A stretch of 64,000 bases of DNA from Candidatus Fermentithermobacillaceae bacterium (GTDB taxonomy: Bacteria > Bacillota > Sulfobacillia > Fermentithermobacillales > Fermentithermobacillaceae). Shown in pieces: positions 37,077 through 46,429 of the stretch. The stretch's first letter is position 1. Every line of letters starts with the position of its first letter. The notes under the pieces are model-generated. The model was not told the DNA's origin. It ran no database searches and was given only the letters and a program-made list of their open reading frames with translations. The position numbers were made by a program, and so were the translations under genes. Location: NCBI GenBank assembly GCA_012842685.1, contig DUSI01000018.1, positions 1 through 64,000 on the forward strand. Direction: 5' to 3'.

Positions 37077-37387
37077 GAGATCCTGACGGCTGTCCCGGTG
37101 GCCAGCACCAGCATCATGCCGTTCGTCAAGATCTCGTGATCTACCTTTACGCCCACGATTGCGTTGGCTCCCAGCCGCGCGGCCCGGTCGCCCATCTCCC
37201 GGATGCATGCCGCCCGGGCCTCGTTGAGCTTTTGCTCGTACGCTGATGTCCTGGCCCCGAAGAAGTCTGCAAGCTGCGCGACGAAGTCGCGGATGAAGTC
37301 GGTCCCGAGGGCGACTTCTCCTGCGACGATCCCGAGGTACTCTTCGATTTTCCGGCCTTCAACCGTATGCGTCGTTGTTACGATCAC
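37073..37387 (-). CDS. YbjQ family (DUF74) protein
   Basis: VIVTTTHTVEGRKIEEYLGIVAGEVALGTDFIRDF...LGANAIVGVKVDHE; trimmed to the GTG at 37387. Confidence 0.88.
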   Translation of the reverse strand: MIVTTTHTVEGRKIEEYLGIVAGEVALGTDFIRDFVAQLADFFGARTSAYEQKLNEARAACIREMGDRAARLGANAIVGVKVDHEILTNGMMLVLATGTAVRIS

Positions 37388-37525
37388 GCTTCTCAGTCTC
37401 CTCTCTGGGGTTTCTGCGGGCCACTTCTTTATACGACGGCGAAATCGGACGGTTTCCGGTTCAAGAAACGGGCTCTCAAGCCGATAAAAAGATCGGCGGT
37501 TACCATACAGACCGCGGGAGGTAAC

Positions 37526-40381
37526 ATGGCACAGAGCATGACTGGAGCGAGGACGGGGGCCCAGCCGGGCGCGGCTTCTGAGAAGAAGAGGTCTGTGCCT
37601 GCCGTCCTTTTGGTGCTCCTCACGATACTGGCGGTAGGCGCCTTCTACCTTGGCGCCCAATATTACACGGCAAAGCGCAGCGTCACGTTCAACGCTGTCG
37701 CGGTCTCCATGGACGAAGAAGGCATAACTCTCTACAGGCCCCCTTCGGGCGTGCTCGAACCTTTCCTCAAGGACGATGACGGTTCTCTCCTGGTCAAGGT
37801 GCCTCTTGCTCCTCGCTATTCCGTGAAGGACTCGGCCGGCAAAGGCGTTAAGCCCGATGCCTTTCGCGTGAGCGAGGACGCGCCGAAAGCTTTGGAGCTC
37901 ACGGTAAACCCCCAGGGGAAGGTTTGCCGGATCCGCGAGCTGCCCGGCTTTTTCTCAATAGAAGGACCGGTCACGGTCAAGAGTCAGGGCGAGATCGAAG
38001 TGGCCGGAAAAACTGTCTTCTCGCGCTTGGGCACCTTGCTCCTGGACTTCGGAGTGCCTACCGGCATGGGCGGTGAAGAGCCGGCAAGTTTCCTGGAGAC
38101 GGGCGATACCGTGAGCGTCATGGGGTTTGAAAGCGAGGCCCTCACGGTGAACAGGATAGGGAGGGCAGGGTACCTTTCTGTGACCGCGAGCGTCGCCGGA
38201 GCCAGGGTCTATGTGGACGGCGCTTTGCGCGGGAAGGCCCCGCTCGAGGTATCGTGCGCTCCCGGCGAGAGGGAGCTGTTGGTGCGGGCAGATGGCTACA
38301 GGGATCACAGGGGTACCGTCCAGGTAAGTCCGGATGCCTACTCCTCCTACCACGCCGTTTTGGAAGAAATCACTGGCACGCTGGTGGCCAACACCACTCC
38401 TCAAGGCGCCACCGTATACGTTGACGGCGAGGTCCGGGGAACGACGCCGGCGAGGATCCCGGTTAAACCGGGCCGGCACGAGGTCACCTTCGAGCTCGAA
38501 GGCTACTACCCCAAGACCGCCGAGGTCGTGGTGCCTGCCGATTACGAGCAGCCCGTGAGCGCGGTGCTGGCCAAGATGGCGGGGTCCCAAGGCGGCGGGG
38601 CTGGCGGAGGGACGGCTCCCACTACGGATGCCCGAACTGTCACGGTGCTGAGCGTGAGCCCCGAGACCATGACATTCACCGGCCTCTATCCTGCCGGATA
38701 TGAGGATACTTTCCGCGTGACGACATCTACGACCATGGATGGGTGGCCCGTGAGCAAGAGCACCCTCGAAAGGCTCCTTCCCGGGGAAGAGGTGAGGGTT
38801 GTCCTTTCAACCGATGGCTCGGTCGCTTCCATGTCCAAGACGTCTTCCCACAGCTTTACCCAGAGGGGACAAGTGATGGGGAAAAGCGGGCGCCAGCTCT
38901 TCATAGGCGATCGATGGGTGGAATGCTCTCTCGCGTGGAACGCGATCGTCCAAGATGCCCAAGGGAACAGGTGGGCAAGGGAGATCTCCCCGGGTGATAC
39001 CGTTGCCGTCTACGGCACATCGGCGAGCGACATACGTTTTGTCAGGGTAGAAGATACCCTCGGGGAGACGACCGCGGTCGAAGGCCACCTGGTGTCTACT
39101 CCCCAGGGGCTCCGCCTTTTCGGCGACAGCCGCATCATGTCCATCCATATCCCGAGTGCTTTGCGCGTGAGCGATGTTGAGGGGAGGACGACCCTGTCCT
39201 TGAGCGGCATCCCCTCGGGCTCCCGGGTGCGCTTCTTGCTATCTGCCAAGCAAGAGACCGTTTGGGCGGAAATAGTCTGGAAAGCGAATGCCTCGGTCCA
39301 GGGACCCGTCAGCGCCTACGGTGGGGATGTCTTGAGGGTTGGAGCTTCCTGGGAAGATCTCAAGGTGAACATGTGGGCCGTGGTGTATAACGGCACGACC
39401 AGGACGAGCTATCAGACTATCTCTCTCGGAGACTATGTTCTCGCCGCAGGTCCTTCGGCGGACGACATACGGTTTGTCTGGATTCAGAACGATGCCCAAA
39501 ACGTGAGGGTTGTGGATGCCGTAGTCATGACGGTACCGGGCAGGCAGGATAAGGCGCTGTTTGAGGTGACTCCCTCGGGTCTCAGTTCTCATCCTTTCTA
39601 CCTGAGCAGCGGGGCCACCGTCGGGTACCCATCTGCCCAAAAGACCATCAAGGCGTCCAATTTGGAACCCGGAGATCGTCTGAGGCTTTGGGTAAACTCC
39701 CTGCGGGAGATCGTCTGGGCAGAAGTGACGGATAAGGTCGACTTCAGCGCTACCGGGACATACCTTGGAGTCTACCGCAGCTACACCTATCTTAGCGGTA
39801 TGAGGCGCTACAGCATACGGAGCGACCTGATCGTGACAGGGCTGGCGGAAGGCCATTACCCTGAACCTGGTTCCACGGTGAGGGTTTCCGGAACCGGAGG
39901 GGTCATAACCTTCATGGAGGTCTTGAGCGATCGGAGGCCGGACAGGACCGTCAAAGGGACGGTGATCTCTACCAAGGGAGCCCTGACCATTAGGGGGAAC
40001 TGGTACTGGGAGGAGGTCCCCTACGAAAAAGATGCCTGGTTTGTCGACTGGGAACTCATGGTGGATGGTCCGGTACCCAGCCTCTTCCCGGGAGACGTAG
40101 TGACCGTGCATGTGGACATCGCCGACAAAGTAGTCCTCGTGGAGCGTACCTATTCGCCTCCTTTCAAGCTGGAGGGCACCATCGAGGCGAGGCAGGGCCG
40201 TACCCTCATTGTGAGCGACAAATCGGGTAAGCACACTGTGGAGCTTTCGAGCTCCGTGCGCATCTACAAGTCCGGGGTGCAGGGGACGCTCTACGACCTT
40301 AGACCCGGCGATAAGGTCTACCTGTCTGGCACCGGTAAAGGAAGCATCGATGTGGTGTCGGCGACTGAAAGTCGCCGGTAG
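37526..40381 (+). CDS. PEGA-domain surface/membrane protein with repeated beta-rich modules
   Basis: N-terminal TM (VPAVLLVLLTILAVGAFYLG); two PEGA repeats (VTASVAGARVYVDGALRGKAPLEV and VANTTPQGATVYVDGEVRGTTPARIPV); recurring ASDIRFVRVED and ADDIRFVWIQN modules. Confidence 0.82.
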   Translation: MAQSMTGARTGAQPGAASEKKRSVPAVLLVLLTILAVGAFYLGAQYYTAKRSVTFNAVAVSMDEEGITLYRPPSGVLEPFLKDDDGSLLVKVPLAPRYSVKDSAGKGVKPDAFRVSEDAPKALELTVNPQGKVCRIRELPGFFSIEGPVTVKSQGEIEVAGKTVFSRLGTLLLDFGVPTGMGGEEPASFLETGDTVSVMGFESEALTVNRIGRAGYLSVTASVAGARVYVDGALRGKAPLEVSCAPGERELLVRADGYRDHRGTVQVSPDAYSSYHAVLEEITGTLVANTTPQGATVYVDGEVRGTTPARIPVKPGRHEVTFELEGYYPKTAEVVVPADYEQPVSAVLAKMAGSQGGGAGGGTAPTTDARTVTVLSVSPETMTFTGLYPAGYEDTFRVTTSTTMDGWPVSKSTLERLLPGEEVRVVLSTDGSVASMSKTSSHSFTQRGQVMGKSGRQLFIGDRWVECSLAWNAIVQDAQGNRWAREISPGDTVAVYGTSASDIRFVRVEDTLGETTAVEGHLVSTPQGLRLFGDSRIMSIHIPSALRVSDVEGRTTLSLSGIPSGSRVRFLLSAKQETVWAEIVWKANASVQGPVSAYGGDVLRVGASWEDLKVNMWAVVYNGTTRTSYQTISLGDYVLAAGPSADDIRFVWIQNDAQNVRVVDAVVMTVPGRQDKALFEVTPSGLSSHPFYLSSGATVGYPSAQKTIKASNLEPGDRLRLWVNSLREIVWAEVTDKVDFSATGTYLGVYRSYTYLSGMRRYSIRSDLIVTGLAEGHYPEPGSTVRVSGTGGVITFMEVLSDRRPDRTVKGTVISTKGALTIRGNWYWEEVPYEKDAWFVDWELMVDGPVPSLFPGDVVTVHVDIADKVVLVERTYSPPFKLEGTIEARQGRTLIVSDKSGKHTVELSSSVRIYKSGVQGTLYDLRPGDKVYLSGTGKGSIDVVSATESRR

Positions 40382-40422
40382 CCGCTGTGTGCAGCCTTCA
40401 TCCCTTCTCGTCCCCGGCCGTC

Positions 40423-41235
40423 CTATGCCTGGGGGCAGTGATCCAGGGCTTTTCCTGCGACGTGTTCGAGGAAGAACAGCATGAAGCCCGCCGTGGTGCG
40501 TATCGCCCTGGGGATTAGGACGGCCGTGGCCTCTTTCCTGGCCTCCTCCGAGGACCCGCATACCGCGTCAAGATAGGGCATGGAGAACTCCGCGTTTGCG
40601 ATGACCCAGCCTTCGGGCGTTTCTGAAAGGCCGTAGATGCCTCCGTCTTCAACCGCGAAGCGCTCCTTGTTCTTGTCTACCCACCTCTCGTACTCTTGGT
40701 GGCCCCGGAGGACGACGCAGTTGGAATGGTAGGGCTGGCAGGTGTCTTGGACTATATGGAGGCAGGCCCCCAACATGAAGAGGGCTTTCTCTTTGTCCTT
40801 GGCCCACAGGGCAGAAGCCTGCTGAAACCAGTTCTTTATCTGCTCCGTGGCGGCCGGCCATATCCATAGCCCGTGCCTCGTGCGGGGGCTGTAGTGATGG
40901 GTCGAGTTCATCCAGAGGGTGTCCGCCCAGTAATTGCCCTTGATTATCCTTTCGAGGCTCCTTTTCATGAAGGACGCCGCTTCCTCATGGCCGTCGTTTC
41001 GGAGGACTTTAACTGCCAGTTCGGTGAGGAACCGGTGAGTCTTCCCCGACTTGTCCATGAGCTTTTGAAAGGGTGTACCGACAAGACGCACGAAAGATTG
41101 CGCTTTGACGACCCTCGCTATTTTGTTCCCGAGTTCTCCGAGGAGGCTCAGGTAAGTTCCTTCTGCTTGCAATGGGTCCCTCCTGAGCGGGTATAACGCC
41201 TCCATTGTAGCACCCTTCATTAAGTGTGTGAGCAT
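40423..41235 (-). CDS. Zinc-dependent phospholipase C-like protein
   Basis: THRFLTELAVKVL; YWADTLWMNSTHHYSP; LFMLGACLHIVQDTCQPYHSN; HQEYERWVD. These are metal-ligand motifs of the Zn_dep_PLPC fold. Confidence 0.72.
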   Translation of the reverse strand: MLTHLMKGATMEALYPLRRDPLQAEGTYLSLLGELGNKIARVVKAQSFVRLVGTPFQKLMDKSGKTHRFLTELAVKVLRNDGHEEAASFMKRSLERIIKGNYWADTLWMNSTHHYSPRTRHGLWIWPAATEQIKNWFQQASALWAKDKEKALFMLGACLHIVQDTCQPYHSNCVVLRGHQEYERWVDKNKERFAVEDGGIYGLSETPEGWVIANAEFSMPYLDAVCGSSEEARKEATAVLIPRAIRTTAGFMLFFLEHVAGKALDHCPQA

Positions 41236-41281
41236 GGCAAAGGGGAAAACGCGGTAAGCTCGCGGATGGCTTGCCTGTTCT

Positions 41282-41290
41282 TGGTATAAT
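41282..41290 (+). promoter_or_regulatory. Extended -10 promoter element upstream of typA
   Basis: TGGTATAAT about 65 nt upstream of the start. Confidence 0.45.
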
Positions 41291-41353
41291 GAGTGTTCGG
41301 TATTCTACCAGAAGCTATGCTCAAGCGCCTTGAGACCGAAAGGACCGTAGGAT

Positions 41354-43240
41354 ATGTCCCGAGATGAAAAAACCTTGGAAATCAGAAATGTAGCAGTCAT
41401 AGCCCACGTCGACCACGGGAAGACCACCCTCGTGGATGCCCTCCTCAAGGAGACGGGAGCCTTCGGCGAAAAGCGGTTTCACCCCGAGCGTGTGATGGAT
41501 TCGATAGACCTCGAGCGCGAACGGGGTATAACCATACTCGCCAAGAACACGGCCGTGCGTTACCGGGGTACCAAGATCAACATCGTCGACACCCCGGGGC
41601 ACGCGGATTTCGGTGGAGAGGTGGAGAGGATCCTCGGGATGGTGGACGGTGCTCTCCTCCTTGTGGACGCCCTGGACGGTCCCATGCCCCAGACCCGTTT
41701 CGTCGTTCAGAAGGCCCTGGAACACCGCCTGAAAATCGTGCTCGTGGTCAACAAGATCGACCGGAGGGACGCGCGGGTGGGGGAGATCTACGACGAAGTC
41801 TTCGACCTTCTCGTAGACCTCGGGGCTTCGGACGAAGACGTGGAGTTTCCCGTGGTGTACACGGACGCCAGGGCCGGCTTCGCCACGACCGACCTTGAGA
41901 CCGCAAGAGCCTACAACCTTGCCTCCGACCGGTCGGGCTTTTCATTCACCGTATCTCCGGTACTGGACGCCATCATCGGACACGTTCCGGCTCCCTCTTG
42001 CGACCCAGGTGGGGCCCTCCAGATGATGGTGAGCACCCTTTCCTACGACGACTACATCGGGAGGATAGCCATCGGCAGGGTGGAGTCGGGTTCTCTCCGC
42101 AAGGGGCAGCATGTTGCCATATGCCGGACGGACGGCCAGGTGGTCCAGGCTCAGATCGCAGGGGTTTGGGTGTTCAAGGGGCTCGAGCGCATCGAGGTTG
42201 GGGAAGCGACCGCGGGGGATATAGCCGCCATATCGGGCCTTGAAGATGTGTCCATCGGGGAGACCATAGCCGACCCCATGCGTCCGGTGCCCTTGCCGCC
42301 CATCAAGGTAGACGAACCGACCATATCGGTGAGCTTCAGGGTGAACGACAGCCCATTTGCCGGGAGGAGCGGCATATACCTCACTTCGAGGCATCTCAGG
42401 GAGCGCCTCTTCAGAGAAGCCCGGAAAGACCCAAGCCTCAGGGTCGAAGAGACAGACAGCCCCGATGAGTTCAAGGTCAGCGGGAGGGGAGAGCTGCACC
42501 TCGGGATCTTAATCGAGACCATGAGGAGAGAGGGCTATGAGATGGGCATCTCCAAGCCCGAAGTCATCCTGAAGGGTTCGGGCGCGAAGAGGCTTGAGCC
42601 ATACGAGATCTTGTCCCTGGATATCCCCGAAGTGTACATGGGCAGGGTGATGGAGGAGCTGGGGCCCAGGCGGGCAGATATGCTGGAGATGCACCACGAC
42701 GCGTCGGGTAGGGTGCGTCTCACCTTCAGGGCGCCGACGAGGGGGCTAATGGGCTTCAGGCCGGTGTTCCTGACAATAACCAAAGGGACCGGCATCATGC
42801 ACCGGGTTTTCGACTCCTACGGGGACTATTCTGGAGAAATAAGTACGCGGCGAGAAGGGTCAATGATCTCCTGGGAGACCGGCATCACGACGACTTATGC
42901 CCTCCACAACGCCCAGGAGAGGGGAATACTGTTCGTCGGGCCCGGAGAAGAGGTCTACGCAGGGCAGATCGTCGGGCAGCATTCCCGCGCGAGGGACCTG
43001 GACATCAACGTGTGCAAGAAAAAGCACCTCACCAACATGAGGTCGAGCACGGCAGAAGAGGCGCTCAGGCTCACGCCGAAGAAGGCGATGGGCCTTGAAG
43101 ATTCCATCCAGTGGATAAAGGAGGACGAACTGGTCGAAGTTACGCCGGACGCCATAAGGCTCAGGAAGATGATACTTGACCGGAACCTCCGGCACCGCAT
43201 GAACAAAGAAAAGGGTCTGGAAGCGGAAGAGGAAGAGTAG
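41354..43240 (+). CDS. typA: Ribosome-associated GTPase TypA/BipA
   Basis: [60 protein letters not shown]; TypA C-terminus ([23 protein letters not shown]). Confidence 0.97.
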   Translation: MSRDEKTLEIRNVAVIAHVDHGKTTLVDALLKETGAFGEKRFHPERVMDSIDLERERGITILAKNTAVRYRGTKINIVDTPGHADFGGEVERILGMVDGALLLVDALDGPMPQTRFVVQKALEHRLKIVLVVNKIDRRDARVGEIYDEVFDLLVDLGASDEDVEFPVVYTDARAGFATTDLETARAYNLASDRSGFSFTVSPVLDAIIGHVPAPSCDPGGALQMMVSTLSYDDYIGRIAIGRVESGSLRKGQHVAICRTDGQVVQAQIAGVWVFKGLERIEVGEATAGDIAAISGLEDVSIGETIADPMRPVPLPPIKVDEPTISVSFRVNDSPFAGRSGIYLTSRHLRERLFREARKDPSLRVEETDSPDEFKVSGRGELHLGILIETMRREGYEMGISKPEVILKGSGAKRLEPYEILSLDIPEVYMGRVMEELGPRRADMLEMHHDASGRVRLTFRAPTRGLMGFRPVFLTITKGTGIMHRVFDSYGDYSGEISTRREGSMISWETGITTTYALHNAQERGILFVGPGEEVYAGQIVGQHSRARDLDINVCKKKHLTNMRSSTAEEALRLTPKKAMGLEDSIQWIKEDELVEVTPDAIRLRKMILDRNLRHRMNKEKGLEAEEEE

Positions 43241-43347
43241 GCCGTTCACCGGTTCTCCAGGTGCCTTGTGCAGGATCCTGCCGAAAAAGCGGGAATCTCT
43301 AAGAGGCGCGTGTTTGCCTGAAACTGTTTTCCAAAGGTGCTCGCCAC

Positions 43348-43893
43348 GTGGAAGTCAAGTACATCTTGGAACAGGCCTATAAGATGTCCTGGGAGGAAGT
43401 GGACCGGGTCTGCCGCGCCATAGCGGTTGAGGCCGACAAGAGCTTTGGTCCCGAGGTCGTCGTCGGCATAGCCAAGGGCGGGCTCATCCCCGCGGCCATA
43501 ATCGCGTCGCTTCTCAGGATAGAGGTTTTGTGCTGCGTGGTTTCCAGGAGGCACAGGGGCGAGATCGTGACCGACCGTCCCAGGGTGATAGCGACCGTCT
43601 CGGACAACGTCGCGGGGAAGAGGGTGCTCCTTGTCGACGAGATGGTCCTCACCGGGGAGACCATGCGCCTCGTTTCCATCGAGTGTTCCAGAAAAAAGGC
43701 CAGGGCCGTGAAGACCGCGAGCCTGTGGGCGAGAGACGAAAGCTGGAAGCCGAACTGGTATGGTTATGAGACCTCAGGCCATATAATGTTCCCCTGGGAC
43801 TATGAGGTGCTCTCTCGCGGGCGGTTCATCCTCAATCCCTCCTATAGCGAGTATCTGGATTCGTTGGAGATGGTGGACCGGTGGAAGACGTAG
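43348..43893 (+). CDS. Phosphoribosyltransferase family protein
   Basis: VVVGIAKGGLIPAAIIASLL; VLLVDEMVLTGETMRLV (PRPP-loop-like). Confidence 0.9.
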   Translation: MEVKYILEQAYKMSWEEVDRVCRAIAVEADKSFGPEVVVGIAKGGLIPAAIIASLLRIEVLCCVVSRRHRGEIVTDRPRVIATVSDNVAGKRVLLVDEMVLTGETMRLVSIECSRKKARAVKTASLWARDESWKPNWYGYETSGHIMFPWDYEVLSRGRFILNPSYSEYLDSLEMVDRWKT

Positions 43894-44561
43894 ATAGGGT
43901 CGTGACTCTTCAAGACGTAAAGCTAAATCCCTACGTCAAGGCCTATGTCGATGGCGGAAACGCCACTCTGGGTGCCCTCGGATACACAGACCACGGCGTG
44001 AGACATGCCTCGATAGTGGCGGCGATCGCCAAGAACATACTGCAGAAGCTCGGGTATCCCGCCAGAGACCAGGAGCTCGCAGCCATAGCAGGGTACACCC
44101 ACGACATGGGCAACGTGGTCTCCCGGTACTTCCACGCCCAGGTGGGAGCCGTCTTGGTCGAGCGGATCCTGTCGGAGATGGGAATGGACCCCGCCGAGAT
44201 AGCCATAGTGATGTCGGCCATAGGGAGCCACGACCCGGAGGAGTCCTGCGTGGCCGTCTCTCCGGTTTCCGCCGCTCTCATCATCGCCGATAAGTCGGAT
44301 GTCCACCGGAGCAGGGTCAGGAACCCCGACATGCTCAAGTTCGACGTCCACGACAGGGTGAACTACGCCGCGACCAGGTCCATAGTAGACGTTGACCCCG
44401 ATGCCAGGGTCATCTCCCTCAGGCTCGACGTGGACACCGAGATATCCCCGGTGATGGAGTACTTCGAGATATTCCTCACGAGGATGCTGGCGTGCAAGCG
44501 GGCGGCAGAGTACCTGAACACCCGCTTTGAGCTCACCATAAATGGCGTAAGGCTCCTCTAG
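43881..44561 (+). CDS. HD domain-containing phosphohydrolase
   Basis: GHVR-like DHGVRHASIVAAIA; AGYTHDMGN; IGSHDPEE; ADKSDVHRSRVR. Confidence 0.9.
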   Translation: MEDVDRVVTLQDVKLNPYVKAYVDGGNATLGALGYTDHGVRHASIVAAIAKNILQKLGYPARDQELAAIAGYTHDMGNVVSRYFHAQVGAVLVERILSEMGMDPAEIAIVMSAIGSHDPEESCVAVSPVSAALIIADKSDVHRSRVRNPDMLKFDVHDRVNYAATRSIVDVDPDARVISLRLDVDTEISPVMEYFEIFLTRMLACKRAAEYLNTRFELTINGVRLL

Positions 44562-44572
44562 GTACAGCCTCT

Positions 44573-46429
44573 CTAGGTACCCGCTGAGACGTTCCCTTCC
44601 GCCGCCACGTGGTGTTCTTGCTTCTTGAACTGTGCTTCGTACAGCGCGGCGTACTTGCCCTTCAGCCTCACCAGCTCGTCGTGGGTGCCCTGTTCCACGA
44701 TCTTGCCGTCCTCTATGACCATGATCCGGTCGGCTGCCCTCACGGTAGAAAGCCTGTGGGCTATGATGAACGACGTCCGCCCCTTGAGGAGGATCTTCAT
44801 GGCGTCTTGGATGAGCCTCTCGGTCTCGGGGTCTATACTGGAGGTGGCCTCGTCCAAGATGAGGATCCTGGGGTTTGCCAGGATGGCCCGGGCGAAGGCC
44901 AGGAGCTGCCTCTGGCCGCTTGACAGGTTGGTGCCCCGCTCCTTGATCTCGGCCATGTAGCCTCCGGGCATCTGCTCTATGAAGTCTTTCGCGCGGACCG
45001 CCTCCACCGCCCGCTCTATCTCTTCTTGGGTGGCGTCCAGTTTCCCGAAGCGGAGGTTATCCATGATCGTGCCCGAGAATATGAAGGTATCCTGGAGGAC
45101 CATGCCTATCTGTTTCCGGTACGACTCCAGGTCCACCGTCATGAGGTCGTAGCCGTCCACCAGGACCCGGCCCTCGGTGGGCAGGTAGAACCTGGCCAGG
45201 AGGTTTATGATGGTGGTCTTGCCTGCGCCGGTGGGACCCACCAAGGCTATGGTCTCCCCCGGATTTACCGTGAAGCTCACGTCGTGGAGCACAGGTTCCC
45301 TGGACTTGTAGCCGAAGGTCACGTGGTCGAACTCTACCCTGCCCTGGATGGGAGGCATGATCGCGGCTTCGGCGGCCGGACCTTCGGCTTTTTCCTCGAG
45401 GATCTCTTTGCTTTCTTCCATCTCCGTCTTGAGGTCCAAGATCCCGAAAACCCTCTCGGCGGATGCCATGGCCGATAGGATTTGGCTCCACACCCTCGAG
45501 AACGTGCTTATGGGCGCCCAGAACTTGCCCAGGTAGTTGGTGAACGCGAGCATGAGGCCCAGGGTGACCCGGCCTTCCAGGTACTCCTTGGCACCGTACC
45601 ATATGACGATGCAGGTCCCGGCTGCGCCGACCAAGTCCGCCAGCGGCCAGAACGCCTGGTCGAGCCTTATGGCCCGCATGTAGGCGCTGAAGAACTTGCG
45701 GTTGGCCTTGTCGAATTTGACGTCGTTGGCTTCTTCTCTGCCGAAAGCCTGGATAACCTGGAGTCCCTGTATGGTCTCGTTCAGGTGGGCGTTTATTTCG
45801 GCCACTGCCTTCCTGGTGTCGCCCCAAGCGCTCTGGAGGGCCCACCTGAGTTTCGTGAGCACCAGAGCGAGGAAGGGGATGGTCGTAAACGAGAGGATCG
45901 CCATCCTCCAGTGCAGGGTCATCATTATGGCGATGATCCCCACCAGGGACACCATCTGGCTGGCTACGTTGATAACGCCCGATGCCGCCAGGTTTCCTAT
46001 GTGGTTTACGTCGTTTGTTATCCGGGAGATGATCTTCCCGGCGGATCTCCTGTCGAAGAACGAGAACGGGAGACGCTCAACGTGCTCGAAGAGCTCTTGC
46101 CTTAAGTCGAAGAGCAGTTTTTGTCCGAGGTAGTTGGTGGTCTTTATTTGGGCGCGGGAGACCACGAGCGCGAGGATCCTCAGGCCCAGGATCCCTGCGA
46201 GGATGATACCCAGCACCCGCCAGTTTTGGGCGTGGATGCCCTGGTCAAGGGCAGACCTGAACATAAGAGGTTCAACCAGCCCTATGATGATGCTCGTAAG
46301 GGTCAAGGCGGTAGCGGCGGCCACCGTCTTCGGATACGGCCGTGTATAGCTCAGGATCCGCAGGAAGTGCTCTTTGTTAAATGGCCGTTCTTCTACGTCT
46401 TCTTCAAGGTCGAGGTCGTACTCGGACAT
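44573..46429 (-). CDS. ABC exporter half-transporter (canonical switch His, signature LSSGQ)
   Basis: GPTGAGKTTIINLL, LSSGQRQLLAFARAIL, ILILDEATSSIDPETE, FIIAHRLST; overlaps the stop of the partner gene. Confidence 0.94.
   Translation of the reverse strand: MSEYDLDLEEDVEERPFNKEHFLRILSYTRPYPKTVAAATALTLTSIIIGLVEPLMFRSALDQGIHAQNWRVLGIILAGILGLRILALVVSRAQIKTTNYLGQKLLFDLRQELFEHVERLPFSFFDRRSAGKIISRITNDVNHIGNLAASGVINVASQMVSLVGIIAIMMTLHWRMAILSFTTIPFLALVLTKLRWALQSAWGDTRKAVAEINAHLNETIQGLQVIQAFGREEANDVKFDKANRKFFSAYMRAIRLDQAFWPLADLVGAAGTCIVIWYGAKEYLEGRVTLGLMLAFTNYLGKFWAPISTFSRVWSQILSAMASAERVFGILDLKTEMEESKEILEEKAEGPAAEAAIMPPIQGRVEFDHVTFGYKSREPVLHDVSFTVNPGETIALVGPTGAGKTTIINLLARFYLPTEGRVLVDGYDLMTVDLESYRKQIGMVLQDTFIFSGTIMDNLRFGKLDATQEEIERAVEAVRAKDFIEQMPGGYMAEIKERGTNLSSGQRQLLAFARAILANPRILILDEATSSIDPETERLIQDAMKILLKGRTSFIIAHRLSTVRAADRIMVIEDGKIVEQGTHDELVRLKGKYAALYEAQFKKQEHHVAAEGNVSAGT

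Noticed and set aside
39239-40561. 440-aa minus-strand ORF opposite the PEGA protein
   Set aside because: Antisense mirror ORF; plus-strand PEGA and repeat motifs are coherent.
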